A DNA stretch of 64,000 nucleotides, from positions 186,001 to 250,000 of the forward strand of contig NZ_FOJP01000009.1 in assembly GCF_900111835.1 (NCBI RefSeq), written 5' to 3'. The position numbers and the translations under genes are program-made. The stretch is from Metapseudomonas otitidis (GTDB lineage Bacteria; Pseudomonadota; Gammaproteobacteria; Pseudomonadales; Pseudomonadaceae). Below, piece by piece: positions 42,534 to 51,090 of this stretch. The notes beneath the pieces are model-generated. The model did no database searches and was not told the origin of the DNA. It saw nothing but the letters and a program-made list of their open reading frames with translations. The first letter of the stretch is position 1, and each line of letters begins with the position of its first letter.

Positions 42534-43418
42534 TCAGCCCAGGGCCTGCAGGTGCTCCGCCAGTTGGTCGGCCAGCCACAGCGCGGCGGGGCCGAGGGCT
42601 TCGTCGCGCCGGCAGACCAGCTCCACCACCAGCGAGGGCGGCGTCCAGTCGCTGCGCAGCTCCACCAGGTGGCCCTGGTAGGCCGGGTATTGGGCCACGT
42701 GCCGGGGCAGCCAGGCCCAGCCCAGCCCGCGCATCACCAGTTCGGCCATGACGTAGAAGCTGTCGGCGCGCCACACCTGGGGCCCGAGCTGCTCGCCGCC
42801 GGGGTAGTGGCTGTCCTGCGGGGCCATGAGGATCTGCCGGTGGCGCACCAGCTCGCGGCGGTCGGCGTAGCCGCTGGCGGCCAGGGCGTGAGTCGCGCCA
42901 CAGACGGTGACCATCTCGATGGTGCCGAGGCGCTGGCGCTCCAGGGCGTCGGGCATGTGTTCGTGGTGGAACAGCAGGCCGAGGTCGGCGCGGCGCTCCA
43001 GCAGCTTGCGCGCCACGTCGCCCTGGGCGCTGCTGGCCAGTTGCACCTCCAGCAGCGGGAAGGCTGCCCCCAGCGCCTCCAGGCTGGCCAGCACCGGCTG
43101 GTAGGGCATGGCCTCGTCCTGGGCCAGGCGCAGGCGTGCCTCCTCGCCACGGGACAGCCCCTGGGCGCGGCCCTCCAGGCGCTGGCACTGGCGCAGCACT
43201 TCGCGGGCCTCCTCCAGCAGGGCCGCCCCTTCCAGCGTCAACCTGGGCTGGCGCCCGCTGCTGCGGTCGAACAGCGCCACCCCCAGGTCCTCTTCCAGCA
43301 GGGCAATGGCGGTGCTGACGGCGGACTGGGCGCGGCGCAGATCCCGTGCGACGGAGGAAAACGAGCGCCCCTCGGCCACGGCGACGAAGACGCGGATCTG
43401 TTCGAGGTTCCAGTGCAT
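42534..43418 (-). CDS. LysR-family transcriptional regulator
   Basis: A 294-residue LysR regulator: N-terminal helix-turn-helix (LEQIRVFVAVAEGRSFSSVARDLRRAQSAVSTAIALLEEDLGVALFDR) and a type-2 periplasmic-binding-fold effector domain. It is divergent from the small multidrug resistance gene, with palindromes in the 93-bp shared region (43432-43467). It probably regulates that transporter and itself. The effector is unknown. Confidence 0.88.
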   Translation of the reverse strand: MHWNLEQIRVFVAVAEGRSFSSVARDLRRAQSAVSTAIALLEEDLGVALFDRSSGRQPRLTLEGAALLEEAREVLRQCQRLEGRAQGLSRGEEARLRLAQDEAMPYQPVLASLEALGAAFPLLEVQLASSAQGDVARKLLERRADLGLLFHHEHMPDALERQRLGTIEMVTVCGATHALAASGYADRRELVRHRQILMAPQDSHYPGGEQLGPQVWRADSFYVMAELVMRGLGWAWLPRHVAQYPAYQGHLVELRSDWTPPSLVVELVCRRDEALGPAALWLADQLAEHLQALG

Positions 43419-43431
43419 GGCGGCTCAACCT

Positions 43432-43467
43432 ATCTCTGATTCAGATGGGTAATGACTTTATCCCATC
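43432..43467. promoter_or_regulatory. candidate LysR operator between the LysR and SMR genes
   Basis: ATCT-N7-AGAT (43432-43446, containing a T-N11-A) and GATGGG-N12-CCCATC (43444-43467) overlap in the divergent promoter. The first lies nearer the LysR gene, as in typical autoregulated LysR systems. Confidence 0.45.
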
Positions 43468-43511
43468 ACAGAAAACTCTAGAATCCGCCCACCTGACAGG
43501 AGGGCCCGACC

Positions 43512-43844
43512 ATGACCGGCTACATCTACCTCGCCATCGCCATCGCCGCCGAAGTGGTCGCCACCACCTCGATGAAGGCCATCGACGGCTTCAACAAACC
43601 CCTGCCGCTGGTGCTGGTCATCGGCGGTTACGCCATCGCCTTCTGGATGCTGACGATGGTGGTGAAGAGCATCCCGGTGGGCATCGCCTACGCCATCTGG
43701 GCCGGCCTCGGCATCGTCCTGGTGAGCATCGCAGCGCTGGTGATCTACCAGCAGAAGCTCGACCTGCCGGCCGTGGTGGGCATGGGGATGATCGTCTCGG
43801 GGGTGGTGGTGATCCAGCTGTTCTCCAGCAGCACGGGGCACTGA
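43512..43844 (+). CDS. small multidrug resistance (SMR/EmrE-like) transporter
   Basis: A 110-residue, four-helix SMR protein. The essential membrane-embedded Glu14 lies in IAAEVVATTSMK and the third-helix motif AIWAGLGIVLVS is present, as in EmrE-type proton/drug antiporters and guanidinium exporters. AGGAGG lies 8 nt before the ATG. It is divergent from the LysR gene and ends before a terminator at 43879. Whether it exports quaternary ammonium drugs or guanidinium is not resolved by sequence reading alone. Confidence 0.9.
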   Translation: MTGYIYLAIAIAAEVVATTSMKAIDGFNKPLPLVLVIGGYAIAFWMLTMVVKSIPVGIAYAIWAGLGIVLVSIAALVIYQQKLDLPAVVGMGMIVSGVVVIQLFSSSTGH

Positions 43845-43878
43845 TCCAGCGGCGAACGGCCACGCACGGCACACTCGA

Positions 43879-43908
43879 CAGGGGCGCTATACTGCGCCCC
43901 TGTTTTTT
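43879..43908 (+). terminator. rho-independent terminator with a -10-like loop
   Basis: 9-bp stem CAGGGGCGC/GCGCCCCTG with loop TATACT, then TTTTTT. It terminates the SMR transcript; the loop also matches a sigma-70 -10 box and lies 33 bp before the next ATG. Confidence 0.85.
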
Positions 43909-43925
43909 CCCAGGCGTCGTCTCCC

Positions 43926-45101
43926 ATGGCCGAACCCCTCAGCACCGACATCCTCATCCTCGGCGGCGGCATCGCCGGCCTCTGGCTCAACGCCCGCCTG
44001 CGCCAGCTAGGCTACGCCACGCTGCTGGTGGAATCCGCCAGCCTGGGCGGCGCCCAGAGCGTGAAGTCCCAGGGCATCATCCATGGCGGCACCAAGTACG
44101 CCCTGCACGGCGCCCTCACCGGCGCCTCCGAAGCCATCTCCGACATGCCGCGCCGCTGGCGCGAAGCCGTGGCCGGCAGCGGCGAGCTGGACCTCTCCGG
44201 CGTGCGCCTGCTCTCCGACGCCCACTACCTGTGGTCGCCGGGCAGCCTGTTCGGCAACGTCACCAGCTTCTTCGCCAGCAAGGCCATGCGCGGCCGGGTC
44301 GACCCGGTCAGCGGCAGCGAGCTGCCCCCGGCGCTGCAACACCCGAAATTCAAGGGCAAGGTCTACCGCCTGGCCGAGCTGGTGCTGGACGTGCCCAGCG
44401 TGATCGCCCGCCTGGCCGAGCTGGCCGGTGACAGCCTGCTGGCCGGTCACCAGGTGGAGCCGCTGCGCGACGGCGAGGCCCTGGTGGGCCTGCGCGTGGA
44501 CGGCCGCGAGATCCGCGCCCAGCGCATCGTGCTCAGCGCCGGCGCCGGTAACGAGGCGCTGCTGCAGGCGCTGGGCATCCAGCAGCCGGCCATGCAGCGC
44601 CGCCCGCTGCACATGGTCATGGCCAAGGGGCCGGGGCTGAAACCGCTGTATGCCCACTGCCTGGGCGGCGGGCCGAAGCCGCGGGTCACCGTCACCAGCC
44701 ACCCGGCGGCCGATGGCCAGTGGGTCTGGTACCTGGGCGGCGACCTGGCGGAAGCCGATGGCGTGGCCCGCAACGAAGCCGAGCAGATCGCCGCTGCCGA
44801 GCAGGAGATGCAGCAGTTGCTGCCGTGGATCGACTACACCGGCACCCAGTGGGCGACCCTGCGGGTGGAACGCGCGGAGCCGGCGCAATCCGGCCTGGTG
44901 CGCCCGGACAACGCCTTCCTCGCCGAGCAGGGCAACCTGCTGGTGGGCTGGCCGACCAAGCTGGCCCTGGCGCCGGACTTCACCGACCGCGTGCTGGCCA
45001 GCCTGGACCGCGACGGCATCCGCCCCGGCCAGCACGCACCGCTGCCCACCCTGCCACGCCCGCCGGTGGCCCAACCGGCCTGGGAGGAACTGCTGGGATG
45101 A
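43926..45101 (+). CDS. FAD-dependent oxidoreductase (DAO family)
   Basis: A 391-residue flavoprotein with an N-terminal dinucleotide-binding motif (ILILGGGIAGLWLNARLRQLGYATLLVE) and family features of D-amino-acid oxidase/glycerol-3-phosphate-dehydrogenase-type enzymes (GAQSVKSQGIIHGGTKYALHG). The substrate is not evident. It overlaps the aldo-keto reductase gene downstream (ATGA), so the two are coupled; the same pair follows the SMR gene in P. aeruginosa as I recall it. Confidence 0.85.
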   Translation: MAEPLSTDILILGGGIAGLWLNARLRQLGYATLLVESASLGGAQSVKSQGIIHGGTKYALHGALTGASEAISDMPRRWREAVAGSGELDLSGVRLLSDAHYLWSPGSLFGNVTSFFASKAMRGRVDPVSGSELPPALQHPKFKGKVYRLAELVLDVPSVIARLAELAGDSLLAGHQVEPLRDGEALVGLRVDGREIRAQRIVLSAGAGNEALLQALGIQQPAMQRRPLHMVMAKGPGLKPLYAHCLGGGPKPRVTVTSHPAADGQWVWYLGGDLAEADGVARNEAEQIAAAEQEMQQLLPWIDYTGTQWATLRVERAEPAQSGLVRPDNAFLAEQGNLLVGWPTKLALAPDFTDRVLASLDRDGIRPGQHAPLPTLPRPPVAQPAWEELLG

Positions 45102-45907
45102 ACAGCCTGCACCACCTGCACCGCCCTCTCGGCGACACCGGCCTGCGGGTCTCCCCCCTGGGGCTCGGCACCGTCAAGCTGGGCCGCGACCAGGGCGTGA
45201 AGTACCCCTCCGGCTTCACCATCCCCGACGATGCGGAAGCCCGCCAGTTGCTGGCGCTGGCCCGTGACCTGGGCATCAACCTGATCGACACCGCGCCGGC
45301 CTATGGCCGCAGCGAGGAGCGCCTCGGCCCGCTGCTGCGTGGCCAGCGCCAGGACTGGGTGATCGTCAGCAAGGTGGGCGAGGAGTTCGAAGCCGGCCAG
45401 TCGCACTTCGACTTCAGTCCGGCCCACACCCGCCGCTCCGTGGAGCGCAGCCTCCAGCGCCTGGAGACCGACGTGATCGACCTGGTGCTGGTGCATTCCG
45501 ACGGCAACGACGTGGCGGTGCTACGGGACAGCGGCGTCTACGAGACCCTCGCTGAGCTGAAGCAGGCCGGCAAGATCCGCGCCTTCGGCCTCTCCGGCAA
45601 GACGGTGGAAGGCGGCCTGCTGGCGCTGGAGCACGGCGACTGCGCGATGGTCACCTACAACCTCAACGAACAGGGCGAGCGCCCGGTGCTGGACTATGCT
45701 GCCCAACACGCCAAGGGCCTGCTGGTGAAGAAGGGCCTGGCCAGCGGCCATGTCTGCCTGGCCCCCGGGGTGGACCCGGTGCGGGCCAGCTTCGAGCTGA
45801 TCTTCGGTCACCCGGGGGTGACCAGCGCCATCATCGGAACCATCAATCCGCTGCACCTGTCCCATAATGTCGCGACGGCCGCCGCGGTACTGGGTGGGCC
45901 AGCCTGA
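45098..45907 (+). CDS. aldo/keto reductase
   Basis: A 269-residue NADPH-dependent aldo-keto reductase. The catalytic tetrad is complete: Asp64 and Tyr69 in IDTAPAYGRSEE, Lys92 in VSKVG and His133 in LVHSDG. It probably reduces an aldehyde or ketone; the substrate is unknown. The start codon overlaps the stop of the FAD oxidoreductase, which suggests a shared redox pathway. Confidence 0.9.
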   Translation: MNSLHHLHRPLGDTGLRVSPLGLGTVKLGRDQGVKYPSGFTIPDDAEARQLLALARDLGINLIDTAPAYGRSEERLGPLLRGQRQDWVIVSKVGEEFEAGQSHFDFSPAHTRRSVERSLQRLETDVIDLVLVHSDGNDVAVLRDSGVYETLAELKQAGKIRAFGLSGKTVEGGLLALEHGDCAMVTYNLNEQGERPVLDYAAQHAKGLLVKKGLASGHVCLAPGVDPVRASFELIFGHPGVTSAIIGTINPLHLSHNVATAAAVLGGPA

Positions 45908-45948
45908 CGCCGCGCCCGCGGCCGACCCCGACGCAAGGAGGAGCCGCC

Positions 45949-46857
45949 ATGCCGCGCACCCTGGCACGCAAGGACCCGACCCTCTTCAAGACCCTGCCCC
46001 TGCAGGTGGACGCCAGCCCGGACGGGCTGGCCTACCGCAGCCTCGGCCTGCCGATGAACTTCGCGCAGATGCTCGAACGGCGTCGCCAGCCCCTGGTGAT
46101 CGACGACAACCAGCGCTTCTCGGTGCAACTGGCCAACCTCGGGGTTTCGGTGCGCCTGACCCTGACCCTGCACGGCCAGACCTACTGGGTGGTGGTGCGC
46201 CAGCGCCGCCAGGACCGGGGCGACACCGTGCTCAAGCTGATTTCCGGTTATGTGCCGGCCCATGAACTGAACCTGCCGCTGCTGACCGCCATCCAGGAAG
46301 TGGCCGAGGAATGCCTGATCGAGACGCCGGACGGCTGGCTCGCCGGCCGCTTCGCCGACACCTGGCTGCCGACGCCCTACCCCAAGGCCCTGCATTACCT
46401 GGAGCACGCCTACTTCCGCCTCAGCCCGCTGTCCGGCGCGGCACGGCCGGCGCAGAGCGGCAGCCTGACGCTGCTGGAGCGCCCCCACGCCTACGTGCAC
46501 CTGCCCACCGCCTCCCTGCAGTTGGTCTACGACCTGGCCCTGGAGCTGCCCCGCGAGGCGCGCCAGCCGAGCCTGTTCCACGTCGATGAAGTGCTGCAGG
46601 GCGAGGCCCTGGTGGCCAGCCTGGAGCGCCGCCGGCCGGACATCTACCTGCTGCCCTGCCAGGACGGCCAGCCCACCGGCGAGCTGTTCACCCTGCTGGA
46701 TGGCGAGCTGAAGCCGGCCAGCACCCGGGGACTGTGGCTGTCGGAAGGGTTTGCCGAGCAGGACGGCTGGCTGGTGCGGGACGAGCGGGTGCGCTGGAAG
46801 GACTGGCTGGCACGGGTCGGCACCGCGCCGATGAGCCGGCGGCGACTGGCGGGCTGA
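45949..46857 (+). CDS. uncharacterised protein with a degenerate Nudix box
   Basis: A 302-residue protein without a family I can name. The segment GYVPAHELNLPLLTAIQEVAEECL looks like a Nudix box whose spacing is two residues too long (G-x5-E-x9-QEVAEE instead of x7-REUxEE); the metal-binding EE pair is retained. The rest has no membrane segments. It starts 41 bp after the aldo-keto reductase on the same strand and converges with an acyl-CoA dehydrogenase. Phosphohydrolase activity is possible but unproven. Confidence 0.6.
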   Translation: MPRTLARKDPTLFKTLPLQVDASPDGLAYRSLGLPMNFAQMLERRRQPLVIDDNQRFSVQLANLGVSVRLTLTLHGQTYWVVVRQRRQDRGDTVLKLISGYVPAHELNLPLLTAIQEVAEECLIETPDGWLAGRFADTWLPTPYPKALHYLEHAYFRLSPLSGAARPAQSGSLTLLERPHAYVHLPTASLQLVYDLALELPREARQPSLFHVDEVLQGEALVASLERRRPDIYLLPCQDGQPTGELFTLLDGELKPASTRGLWLSEGFAEQDGWLVRDERVRWKDWLARVGTAPMSRRRLAG

Positions 46858-46879
46858 GCCCGCCAGCCGCACTCGCGGC

Positions 46880-48088
46880 CTACTTCAGCTCGCTGGAGCT
46901 TTTGCCCAGCAGGCGCCGGGCCACGATCAGCAACTGGATCTGCTGGGTGCCTTCGAAGATGTCGAGGATTTTCGAGTCCCGCGCCCATTTCTCCAGCAGT
47001 TCGTCTTCCCCGTAGCCCAGCGCGCCACACAACTCGACGCACTTGAGGGTGACCTCGTTGGCGACGCGCCCGGCCTTGGCCTTGGCGATGGAGGCTTCCT
47101 TGGAATTGGGCAGCTTGTTGTCGGCCATCCAGGCGGCCTTGAGGGTCAGCAGCCGCGCCGCTTCCCACTCGGCCTCCAGGCGATAGAGGGTGGCTTCGGC
47201 GTGGCTCACGCTGAGCAACGGCTTGCGGTAGTCGAAGCGGCAGCCGGCCTTCTTCAGCAGCTCGCGGGTCCTGTCCAGCGCGGCCTTGGCGACGCCGATG
47301 GCCATGCCTGCCACCAGGGGTCGGGTGTTGTCGAAGGTCTCCATCACCCCGGCAAAGCCCTTCTGCACGTCGATCTCAGGGTTGCCCAGCAGGTTGGCCG
47401 CTGGCACGCGGCAGTCGTTGAAGCTGATGGAGGCGGTGTCGGAGGCCTTGATGCCGAGCTTCTTCTCCAGGCGGGTGACGGTCATGCCCGGGGTGCCCTT
47501 CTCCACCACGAAGGACTTGATCGCGGCGCGGCCGAGGCTCCTGTCCAGGGTGGCCCAGACCACCACCGCATCGGCGCGCTCGCCGGAGGTGACGTAGATC
47601 TTCTCGCCGTTGAGCACATAGTGATCACCGTCCTTCACCGCCGTGGTGCGGATGGCGGCGGAGTCCGAGCCGCAGCCCGGTTCGGTGATGGCCATGGCCG
47701 CCCAGGTGCTGCCGAAGCGCTTGAGCTGCTCCTCGTTGGCCACGGCGGCGATGGCGGCGTTGCCCAGGCCCTGGCGGGGCATGCCCAGCAGCAGGCCGAC
47801 GTCGCCCCAGCACAGCTCGATGACGCCCAGCAGGGCCGAGAGGTTGCCGCCGTTGCGCACGCCCTCCTCCGCCTGGCCACTGCCGCGCTTACTGGCGGAG
47901 GTGGCGCCGACGGCGTCGGGTGAGCCGGCGTTCATGCCGTCCAGCAGGGCGGCCAGCAGGTCCAGCTCCTTGGGGTAGGCGTGCTCGGCCTTGTCGTACT
48001 TGCGGGAAATGGGGCGGAAGTAGTTCGCCGCCACCTGGTGGGCCTGGTTGGCCAGGCCACGGAATTTCTTCGGGGTTTCCAGGTTCAT
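46880..48088 (-). CDS. acyl-CoA dehydrogenase with canonical catalytic Glu
   Basis: A 402-residue acyl-CoA dehydrogenase. ITEPGCGSDSA is the flavin/substrate segment, and FEGTQQIQ near the C-terminus carries the glutamate seen in short- and medium-chain enzymes. The ATG at 48088 has GAGGA 7 nt upstream (GTG 48091 is an alternative). It lies 65 bp downstream of a second acyl-CoA dehydrogenase gene that lacks this residue, so the pair may form a heteromer. Confidence 0.9.
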   Translation of the reverse strand: MNLETPKKFRGLANQAHQVAANYFRPISRKYDKAEHAYPKELDLLAALLDGMNAGSPDAVGATSASKRGSGQAEEGVRNGGNLSALLGVIELCWGDVGLLLGMPRQGLGNAAIAAVANEEQLKRFGSTWAAMAITEPGCGSDSAAIRTTAVKDGDHYVLNGEKIYVTSGERADAVVVWATLDRSLGRAAIKSFVVEKGTPGMTVTRLEKKLGIKASDTASISFNDCRVPAANLLGNPEIDVQKGFAGVMETFDNTRPLVAGMAIGVAKAALDRTRELLKKAGCRFDYRKPLLSVSHAEATLYRLEAEWEAARLLTLKAAWMADNKLPNSKEASIAKAKAGRVANEVTLKCVELCGALGYGEDELLEKWARDSKILDIFEGTQQIQLLIVARRLLGKSSSELK

Positions 48089-48153
48089 CACAAAGTCCTC
48101 AGGACCGGATTTCGACCGCTCGAGCTAGACGCGCAATCGGTAGAAAACGGTTC

Positions 48154-49434
48154 TCACAAGTGCAGGCCGCCGGCCATGACGGCCACGGCACGCAGGTCGC
48201 GGTACCAGCGCTCGGCCGGGTGTTCCTTGGTGAAGCCGTGGCCACCGAGCAGCTGCACGGCGTCGGTGCCGATCTTCATGGCCTTCTCGGCGCACAGCAG
48301 GCGCGCCAGGTAGGCCTCGCGACGGAAGTCCTCGCCGCGCTCGGCACGGGCGCAGGCCCGCCAGACCATCAGGCGCATGGCATCCAGCTCGATGCCGATG
48401 TCGGCCACCATGAAGGCCACGCCCTGGCGATGGCTGATGGGTTCGCCGAAGGCGACGCGCTCGTTGCAGTAGGTCACCACGTAGTCCAGCGCGGCCTGGG
48501 CGGTGCCCACGGCGAGGGCGCACCAGGCCAGGGTGGTGTAGGCGAGAAAGCGCTCCAGATCGAAGGCACTGCCGGCCAGGCGGTCCTCCACCGGCACCCG
48601 TACGCCCTTCAGGCTCAGCCGGGCGGTGGCGCAGGCCTTGAGGCCCATGGCCGGTTCGGGGCGCAGGTTCAGGCCCTTGGCACCGACATCCACACGGAAC
48701 AGTGCCGGGCCGTCGGCCGTCTGGGCAGCGACCAGGATGGCGCTGGCGTTGAGGCCTTCGAGCACCAGGCATTTCTCGCCGTCGAGCTGGTAGTGACGCC
48801 CCTTGCGCTTGGCCCGGGTGGCCAGGCGCAGCGGGTCGACCAGCAGGCCCGGCTCGCTGACGGCGATGGCCATGGCCGGCGGGCGCGCAGCCCCGACGAA
48901 GGCGGGCAGCCAGCGGGCCTGCTGCTCCTGGGAGGCCCAGCGGCGGATGCAGTTGGCCACCGACAGCGGCACCAGCAGCGAGGCCGCCAGGGACAGGTCG
49001 CCCCCGCCGAGGGCTTCGGCGATCAAGGCGTTGGTGACGACGGTGCGCTCGCCGGCCATGCCGCCCAGCGCTTCGCTGACGCCGTAGTGGGCCAGGCCCA
49101 GTTCCAGGGCCTGGTTGATCAGCTCGGCGGAAACGCAGCCCTGGGCATCCGCTGCTTCCGCAGCGGGTCGCAGGACCTCGCTGGCGAAGGCGCCGAGCAT
49201 TTCCACGAGCATCTGCTGCTCGTCACTGAGAGACAGGTCGAAGAGGCCGTCCGGGTCCGCCGGGCGCGGGGCCTTGGCAGATTTGGCGGGCTTGGCCGCC
49301 ATCCGGAAGCCGGCACGGCTGCCGGTGTACAGGAGGCGTTCGAAGGGTTTGCGCAGCTTGAACCGGTCCGGCCAGTCGGCCTGGGCCACGCGGTTCAGCA
49401 CGGACAGGGCACGGCCCTGCACATCGGTACTCAT
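48154..49434 (-). CDS. acyl-CoA dehydrogenase-like protein lacking the usual catalytic Glu
   Basis: A 426-residue acyl-CoA dehydrogenase homologue. The N-terminal half and the LLGGHGFTKEHPAERWYRD segment are conserved, but the following position reads VMAGG where active enzymes have YEGT, so the catalytic glutamate is replaced by Ala and the protein ends five residues later. In some family branches the base lies on another helix, so activity cannot be excluded. It shares a likely transcript with the downstream acyl-CoA dehydrogenase. The N-terminus has a Lys/Ala-rich linker (about 55-70). Upstream, the 162-bp gap to hldE holds no gene. Confidence 0.85.
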   Translation of the reverse strand: MSTDVQGRALSVLNRVAQADWPDRFKLRKPFERLLYTGSRAGFRMAAKPAKSAKAPRPADPDGLFDLSLSDEQQMLVEMLGAFASEVLRPAAEAADAQGCVSAELINQALELGLAHYGVSEALGGMAGERTVVTNALIAEALGGGDLSLAASLLVPLSVANCIRRWASQEQQARWLPAFVGAARPPAMAIAVSEPGLLVDPLRLATRAKRKGRHYQLDGEKCLVLEGLNASAILVAAQTADGPALFRVDVGAKGLNLRPEPAMGLKACATARLSLKGVRVPVEDRLAGSAFDLERFLAYTTLAWCALAVGTAQAALDYVVTYCNERVAFGEPISHRQGVAFMVADIGIELDAMRLMVWRACARAERGEDFRREAYLARLLCAEKAMKIGTDAVQLLGGHGFTKEHPAERWYRDLRAVAVMAGGLHL

Positions 49435-49596
49435 GGCATCGCTCCACGCGGGGTGAGGATGCCGGGATGATGCGCGCGCGCCGCCAGGGGCGCCTATGAC
49501 CGGGCCGACGTGCCGCTGTGGCGCATCGGCCAGTGGGAGCCCCGTTCAGGGGCTGCTGGGCGTCGGCCCTGCCGGACCGTGGGAAAGCTCAGCGAA

Positions 49597-51018
49597 TCAG
49601 CGGCTGCGGATCTTCTCGACGATGGCGGTGGTGGAGCTGTTCTCCACCAGGCCGAGCACCCGCACCTCACCGCCGTAGGCACGGACCAGGTCGGCGCCGA
49701 CCACCTGCTCGACGCCGTAGTCGCCACCCTTGACCAGGATGTCCGGCTTGACCTCGCCCAGCAGGCGCTCGGGGGTGTCTTCGCTGAAGCTCACCACCCA
49801 GTCCACGGCGCCGAGACCGGCGAGCACGGCCATGCGCCGGTCCACCGAGTTGATCGGCCGGCCGGGGCCCTTGAGGCGGCTGACGGAGGCGTCGTCGTTG
49901 ATCGCCACCACCAGGCGGTCGCCCTGGGCGCGGGCCTGCTCCAGGTAGGTCACGTGGCCGGCGTGGAGGATGTCGAAGCAGCCGTTGGTGAAGACGATCT
50001 TCTCGCCGTGGGCGCGGGCGTCTTCGATGGCCAGCAGCAGTTGTTCCAGGCTCAGCACGCCGCGCTCGGAACCCTGCTCGCGCTGCACCGCGCGGCGCAG
50101 CTCGGGGGCACTGATGGCGGCGGTACCCAGCTTGCCGACCACGATGCCGGCGGCCAGGTTGGCCAGGGCGACGGCCTGGGGCAGGTCTTCACCGGCCGCC
50201 AGGCTGGCGGCCAGGGTGGAGATGACGGTGTCGCCGGCGCCGGTGACGTCGAACACTTCGCGGGCACGGGCCGGCAGGTGCAGGGCCGGGTGGCCGGGGC
50301 GCAGCAGGGTCATGCCGTGCTCGCCACGGGTCACCAGCAAGGCGCCGAGGTCCAGCTCCTGCATGAGCCGGGCGCCCTTGGCGACCAGCTCGGCCTCGTC
50401 GGCGCAGCGGCCGACGATGGTCTCGAATTCATTGAGGTTGGGGGTGATCAGGCTGGCGCCCCGGTAGATGCCGAAGTCCTTGCCCTTGGGATCGGCCAGC
50501 ACCGGGATGCCCTTGCGACGGGCTGCCTGGATCAGCGCCTGGTGGTTCTTCAGGGCGCCCTTGCCGTAGTCGGACAGCACCAGCACCTTGACGCCGGTGA
50601 GCAGGCGTTCCACCTCGGCGGCCAGGGCCTCGGCGTCGGTGTCGAAGGGCTCTTCGAAGTCCATGCGCAGCAGTTGCTGGTGGCGGCTCATGACCCGCAG
50701 CTTGACGATGGTGGGCTGCCCGGCGATGCGCTGGAAGCGGGCATCCACGCCGGCGGCGCCGAGGCTGGCGAGCAGGCTCTCGGCGGCTTCGTCCTCACCG
50801 GTGACGCCGACCAGGGCCGCGGGTGCGCCCAGGGCGGCGATGTTCAGCGCCACGTTGGCGGCACCGCCCGGACGGTCTTCGATCTGGTCCACACGCACCA
50901 CCGGAACCGGCGCCTCGGGGGAGATGCGCGAGGTGCCGCCATGCCAGTAACGGTCGAGCATGACATCGCCCACCACCAGAACGGGGGCCAGATCGAAACG
51001 GGGCATGGTGAGCTTCAT
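49597..51018 (-). CDS. hldE: bifunctional heptose 7-phosphate kinase / heptose 1-phosphate adenylyltransferase
   Basis: A 473-residue HldE (RfaE). The N-terminal PfkB-type kinase ([17 protein letters not shown]) phosphorylates D-glycero-beta-D-manno-heptose 7-phosphate; the C-terminal nucleotidyltransferase ([21 protein letters not shown]) makes ADP-heptose for the LPS inner core. The ATG at 51018 has GGAG 5 nt upstream. It lies 72 bp downstream of dnpA and ends the msbA-mig-14-dnpA-hldE unit. Confidence 0.96.
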   Translation of the reverse strand: MKLTMPRFDLAPVLVVGDVMLDRYWHGGTSRISPEAPVPVVRVDQIEDRPGGAANVALNIAALGAPAALVGVTGEDEAAESLLASLGAAGVDARFQRIAGQPTIVKLRVMSRHQQLLRMDFEEPFDTDAEALAAEVERLLTGVKVLVLSDYGKGALKNHQALIQAARRKGIPVLADPKGKDFGIYRGASLITPNLNEFETIVGRCADEAELVAKGARLMQELDLGALLVTRGEHGMTLLRPGHPALHLPARAREVFDVTGAGDTVISTLAASLAAGEDLPQAVALANLAAGIVVGKLGTAAISAPELRRAVQREQGSERGVLSLEQLLLAIEDARAHGEKIVFTNGCFDILHAGHVTYLEQARAQGDRLVVAINDDASVSRLKGPGRPINSVDRRMAVLAGLGAVDWVVSFSEDTPERLLGEVKPDILVKGGDYGVEQVVGADLVRAYGGEVRVLGLVENSSTTAIVEKIRSR

Positions 51019-51090
51019 GAAGACTCCAGGGCATGGAAAAACGGCGCGGATCATACCATAGCAGCCGATCCACCCCGGCGAAGGCGCCCG

